Shown here piece by piece: positions 24,433-26,314 of a stretch of 26,314 nt of DNA. Location of the stretch: NCBI GenBank assembly GCA_964396845.1, contig CAYNGH010000030.1:1-26314 (forward strand). Reading direction: 5' to 3'. The notes below the pieces were generated by a model. That model worked only from the letters and a program-made list of their open reading frames with translations, had not been told where the DNA came from and searched no databases. Origin of the DNA: CAYNGH01 sp964396845 (GTDB lineage Bacteria > Vulcanimicrobiota > JAJTBE01 > CAYNGH01). The first letter of the stretch is position 1; each line of letters starts with the position of its first letter. A program made the translations under genes and the position numbers.

Positions 24433-24460
24433 ATTATAGCATAGTTTCCTGCTTTGTAAA
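24433..24460 (-). promoter_or_regulatory. Strong promoter of the SLH-porin gene
   Basis: On the minus strand TTTACA (24460-24455), a 16-bp spacer and a perfect TATAAT (24438-24433) preceded by TGC, an extended -10 element. Confidence 0.8.
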
Positions 24461-24724
24461 TACCCTGCCGAAAAAATTTTTGGAATCCTGTTTCGAAATT
24501 TCTCCGAATCCCGTCAATATCCTCTTTCTCCAGGAAAGATATTTGTAAAAAATATATTAACACTCCGCCGGATTAACGTCCGAAACAACCTGAATTGCTA
24601 TGCATGAAGATTCAACCCCGGGAAAAGGAATCCTGTCAGGGAGCAAAGAAAATTAAACTATCAGGAAAACCATTGCTGATTGTGCTGATCTGACAAAATT
24701 ATCATTATAATACAGAGGTATAAA
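24461..24724. other. Intergenic region upstream of tldD, nothing firm
   Basis: This AT-rich stretch separates the porin promoter from tldD. An 18-codon plus-strand frame at 24601 lacks a ribosome binding site. A TATAAT at 24706-24711 lies too near the tldD start (its transcript would begin inside the ribosome binding site) and has no good -35. I see no RNA gene or terminator. Confidence 0.5.
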
Positions 24725-26173
24725 ATGAGAGAATTTATCAAGGCCTCCCTGGCCTGGCTGGAAGAACAGGGAGTCACCTATGCCGACGGAAGGCATGTAC
24801 GAAGGCGGTTTCAAAGCCTCAACACCAAAAACGGCCGGGTGGAGAGCATCAACGAAAAAACATCCAAGGGCGTGGGAATAAGGGTCCTGTTCAACGGGGC
24901 ATGGGGCTTTGCCGGCACAAACATTCCCGATGAAGAAGCAGTTTTACAGGCTGCATGCCGGGCACTGCGCCTGGCCAGGGCCGCATCCCGGGTCAAGGTC
25001 CTGGATGTCCAGCTCTCAGAAGCCCCCACAGTGCGGGATTCATACAAAACCCCCTACGAAAAAGACCCCTTCCTGATTCCCACCGATGAGAAAATTCGTC
25101 TTTTACTCTCATGCGATGAGATAATGGCCCGGCACAATAAAATCCGGGTGCGCCGGGGTCATCTGGGATGCTTCCGGGAAGAAAAAGATTTCATATCCAC
25201 AGAAGGCTCGGAAATTTATCAGGAGATCCTCTGGACCGGCGGAGGAATAATCGCTGTGGCCTCCGATGGAACCGACAATCAGGTCAGTTCATACCCTTCA
25301 TCCCACCAGGGAGATCATGCCTGCCGGGGATGGGAGTTCATAGAATCCCTCAAGCTTCTGGAAAACGCCGATGCCACAGCAAAAGGAGCTGTAGCCCTTC
25401 TCTCGGCGCCCCAGTGTCCCCGGGGAAAGACAAATCTTATTCTGGGGGGGGGACAGCTGGCCCTGCAAATCCACGAATCCTGCGGGCATCCCATCGAGCT
25501 TGACCGGGTCCTGGGAATGGAAGCCTCCTTTGCCGGCACAAGCTTCCTCATCCCCGACAAAAGAAACACCCTGATGTACGGCTCGGAGCTGGTGAACCTC
25601 TACGGCGACGCCACCTTTCCCGGCGGTCTTGGCACCTTCGGCTATGATGACGAGGGAATCCCCGCCCAATATTTTGACATTGTCCGGGAAGGCCTCTTTG
25701 TGGATTACCTGTCCAGCCGGGAAACAGCAACCCTCTTCGAGGAAAAATCCAACGGCACTGTTCGGGCCGACGGCTGGGATCGGATGCCTATGATCCGCAT
25801 GACAAACATCAACCTGAAGCCCGGCGACTGGAGCCTTGATGAGCTTATCCGGGACACCGACAACGGCATCCTTTGTCGCACCAACCGCTCCTGGTCCATT
25901 GATCAGCAAAGGCTCAATTTTCAATTCGGGTGCGAATCCGCCAGCAGAATCGAAGACGGCGAGATTACCGGCATTTACAAAAACCCCACATATACCGGAA
26001 TAACTCCGGAATTCTGGGGATCCTGCGATGCCATCACCGGCCCGGAAACATGGCATGTCTGGGGAGTGGCCAACTGCGGTAAGGGTGAACCCATCCAGAC
26101 AGCAGTGGTGGGCCATGGATGCTCCGAGGCCCGTTTTCGAGATGTACAAATTGGCATCGGAGATTTCAGCTGA
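24725..26173 (+). CDS. tldD: TldD-family metalloprotease
   Basis: A 482-residue protein of the TldD/PmbA family at the usual length. The zinc site HESCGH (250-255) matches the family HExxxH motif, and C451 in ANCGKGEP is the likely third ligand by position with the conserved C-terminal cysteine of TldD. The glycine-rich strands before and after (GGGQLALQ, GTFGYDDEGIPAQ) are typical. TldD forms a heterodimer with TldE (PmbA) and cleaves unfolded peptides, for example leader peptides of modified natural products or the CcdA antitoxin. ATG 24725 is preceded by AGAGGT at 7 nt or so. The next gene looks like the TldE partner, 55 bp downstream on the same strand. No precursor peptide or modifying enzyme is visible in the window. 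Confidence 0.95.
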   Translation: MREFIKASLAWLEEQGVTYADGRHVRRRFQSLNTKNGRVESINEKTSKGVGIRVLFNGAWGFAGTNIPDEEAVLQAACRALRLARAASRVKVLDVQLSEAPTVRDSYKTPYEKDPFLIPTDEKIRLLLSCDEIMARHNKIRVRRGHLGCFREEKDFISTEGSEIYQEILWTGGGIIAVASDGTDNQVSSYPSSHQGDHACRGWEFIESLKLLENADATAKGAVALLSAPQCPRGKTNLILGGGQLALQIHESCGHPIELDRVLGMEASFAGTSFLIPDKRNTLMYGSELVNLYGDATFPGGLGTFGYDDEGIPAQYFDIVREGLFVDYLSSRETATLFEEKSNGTVRADGWDRMPMIRMTNINLKPGDWSLDELIRDTDNGILCRTNRSWSIDQQRLNFQFGCESASRIEDGEITGIYKNPTYTGITPEFWGSCDAITGPETWHVWGVANCGKGEPIQTAVVGHGCSEARFRDVQIGIGDFS

Positions 26174-26228
26174 CCGACAACCTATGATCGCCGGTTTGCC
26201 AAGACATGAAACAAAAATGAGGTGTAAT

Positions 26229-26314
26229 ATGCTTGGACGTGAAAAAGCCCTTGAAATACTTGATAAAGCCCTGAAATGGTCAGAATCCGACGGAACCCAC
26301 ATGGTCCTGACAGG
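26229..26314 (+). CDS. Start of the TldE/PmbA partner gene (cut by the right edge)
   Basis: An open frame from ATG 26229 runs off the window after 28 codons. GAGGTG lies 4 nt before the ATG. The visible part begins MLGREKALEILDKALKWSES, a helix like the N-terminal helix of PmbA/TldE proteins. Its place 55 bp after tldD on the same strand makes the catalytically inactive TldE subunit the likely identity, but too little is visible to prove it. Confidence 0.65.
   Translation, partial: MLGREKALEILDKALKWSESDGTHMVLT

Noticed and set aside
24345..24563. Minus-strand frame of 72 codons overlapping the porin promoter and leader
   Set aside because: It begins upstream of the predicted transcription start, lacks a ribosome binding site and reads through the repeat units, so it is unlikely to be translated.
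24706..24711. TATAAT as a tldD promoter -10
   Set aside because: Transcription would start within the ribosome binding site and no proper -35 is found at 16-18 bp.
25298..26302. Minus-strand frame of 334 codons inside tldD
   Set aside because: It lies antisense to a gene with clear TldD motifs. Long antisense frames are common in GC-biased codons, and it has no recognisable domain.

Overview
The window looks like chromosome from an anaerobic, diderm (two-membrane) bacterium. The evidence is an outer-membrane porin carrying an N-terminal SLH domain (the OmpM-like arrangement of Negativicutes, Synergistota, Deinococcus-Thermus and related lineages), two PilT-type retraction ATPases, an oxygen/NO-detoxifying flavodiiron protein and a clostridial-type 2[4Fe-4S] ferredoxin. 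No phage, transposase, CRISPR array or rRNA is visible. The exact phylum cannot be fixed from these genes; an uncultured SLH-porin lineage is the best guess. Several genes start with TTG or GTG, and the ribosome binding site often decides the start.

Layout, left to right. The left edge cuts a minus-strand gene. It is followed on the plus strand by a YacL-like PIN/TRAM membrane protein, a flavodiiron protein and a small protein with a YbjN/secretion-chaperone-like look (432-3429). A minus-strand pair encodes a canonical PilT and, 3 bp downstream, a longer PilT paralogue with a proline-rich N-terminus and altered catalytic motifs (3527-6343). Divergent from them is an unrecognised polytopic membrane protein (6531-8327). 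Next is a gene with its own promoter encoding an odd lipoprotein-like protein with an internal duplication (8480-9334).

The central part is regulatory. A minus-strand run encodes a 1252-residue PocR-GAFx5-PP2C phosphatase, a DUF1189-type membrane protein (TTG start) and a 56-residue ferredoxin. Upstream of the phosphatase sits a near-consensus promoter, a 25-codon ORF and an intrinsic terminator, arranged like an attenuator. A tRNA-Tyr gene with its own promoter and terminator points the other way. Beyond it is a PAS-PAS-(GAF-like)-HD-GYP c-di-GMP phosphodiesterase (minus), then a membrane-anchored exported protein (plus).

The right part holds a 1258-residue P-loop ATPase that resembles the BrxC/PglY (DUF6079-like) ATPases of BREX/Pgl phage defence but has no other BREX gene beside it. 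Next come the SLH porin, with a strong promoter and an unusual ~208-nt leader containing quasi-repeats, and the start of a tldD-tldE metalloprotease pair cut by the right edge.

Common threads are surface and motility functions (PilT pair, SLH porin), signalling that could control them (HD-GYP, multi-GAF phosphatase) and anaerobic redox/oxygen defence. The best candidates for something undescribed are the orphan BrxC-like ATPase, the 25-codon leader ORF with terminator, the degenerate PilT paralogue and the porin leader RNA.
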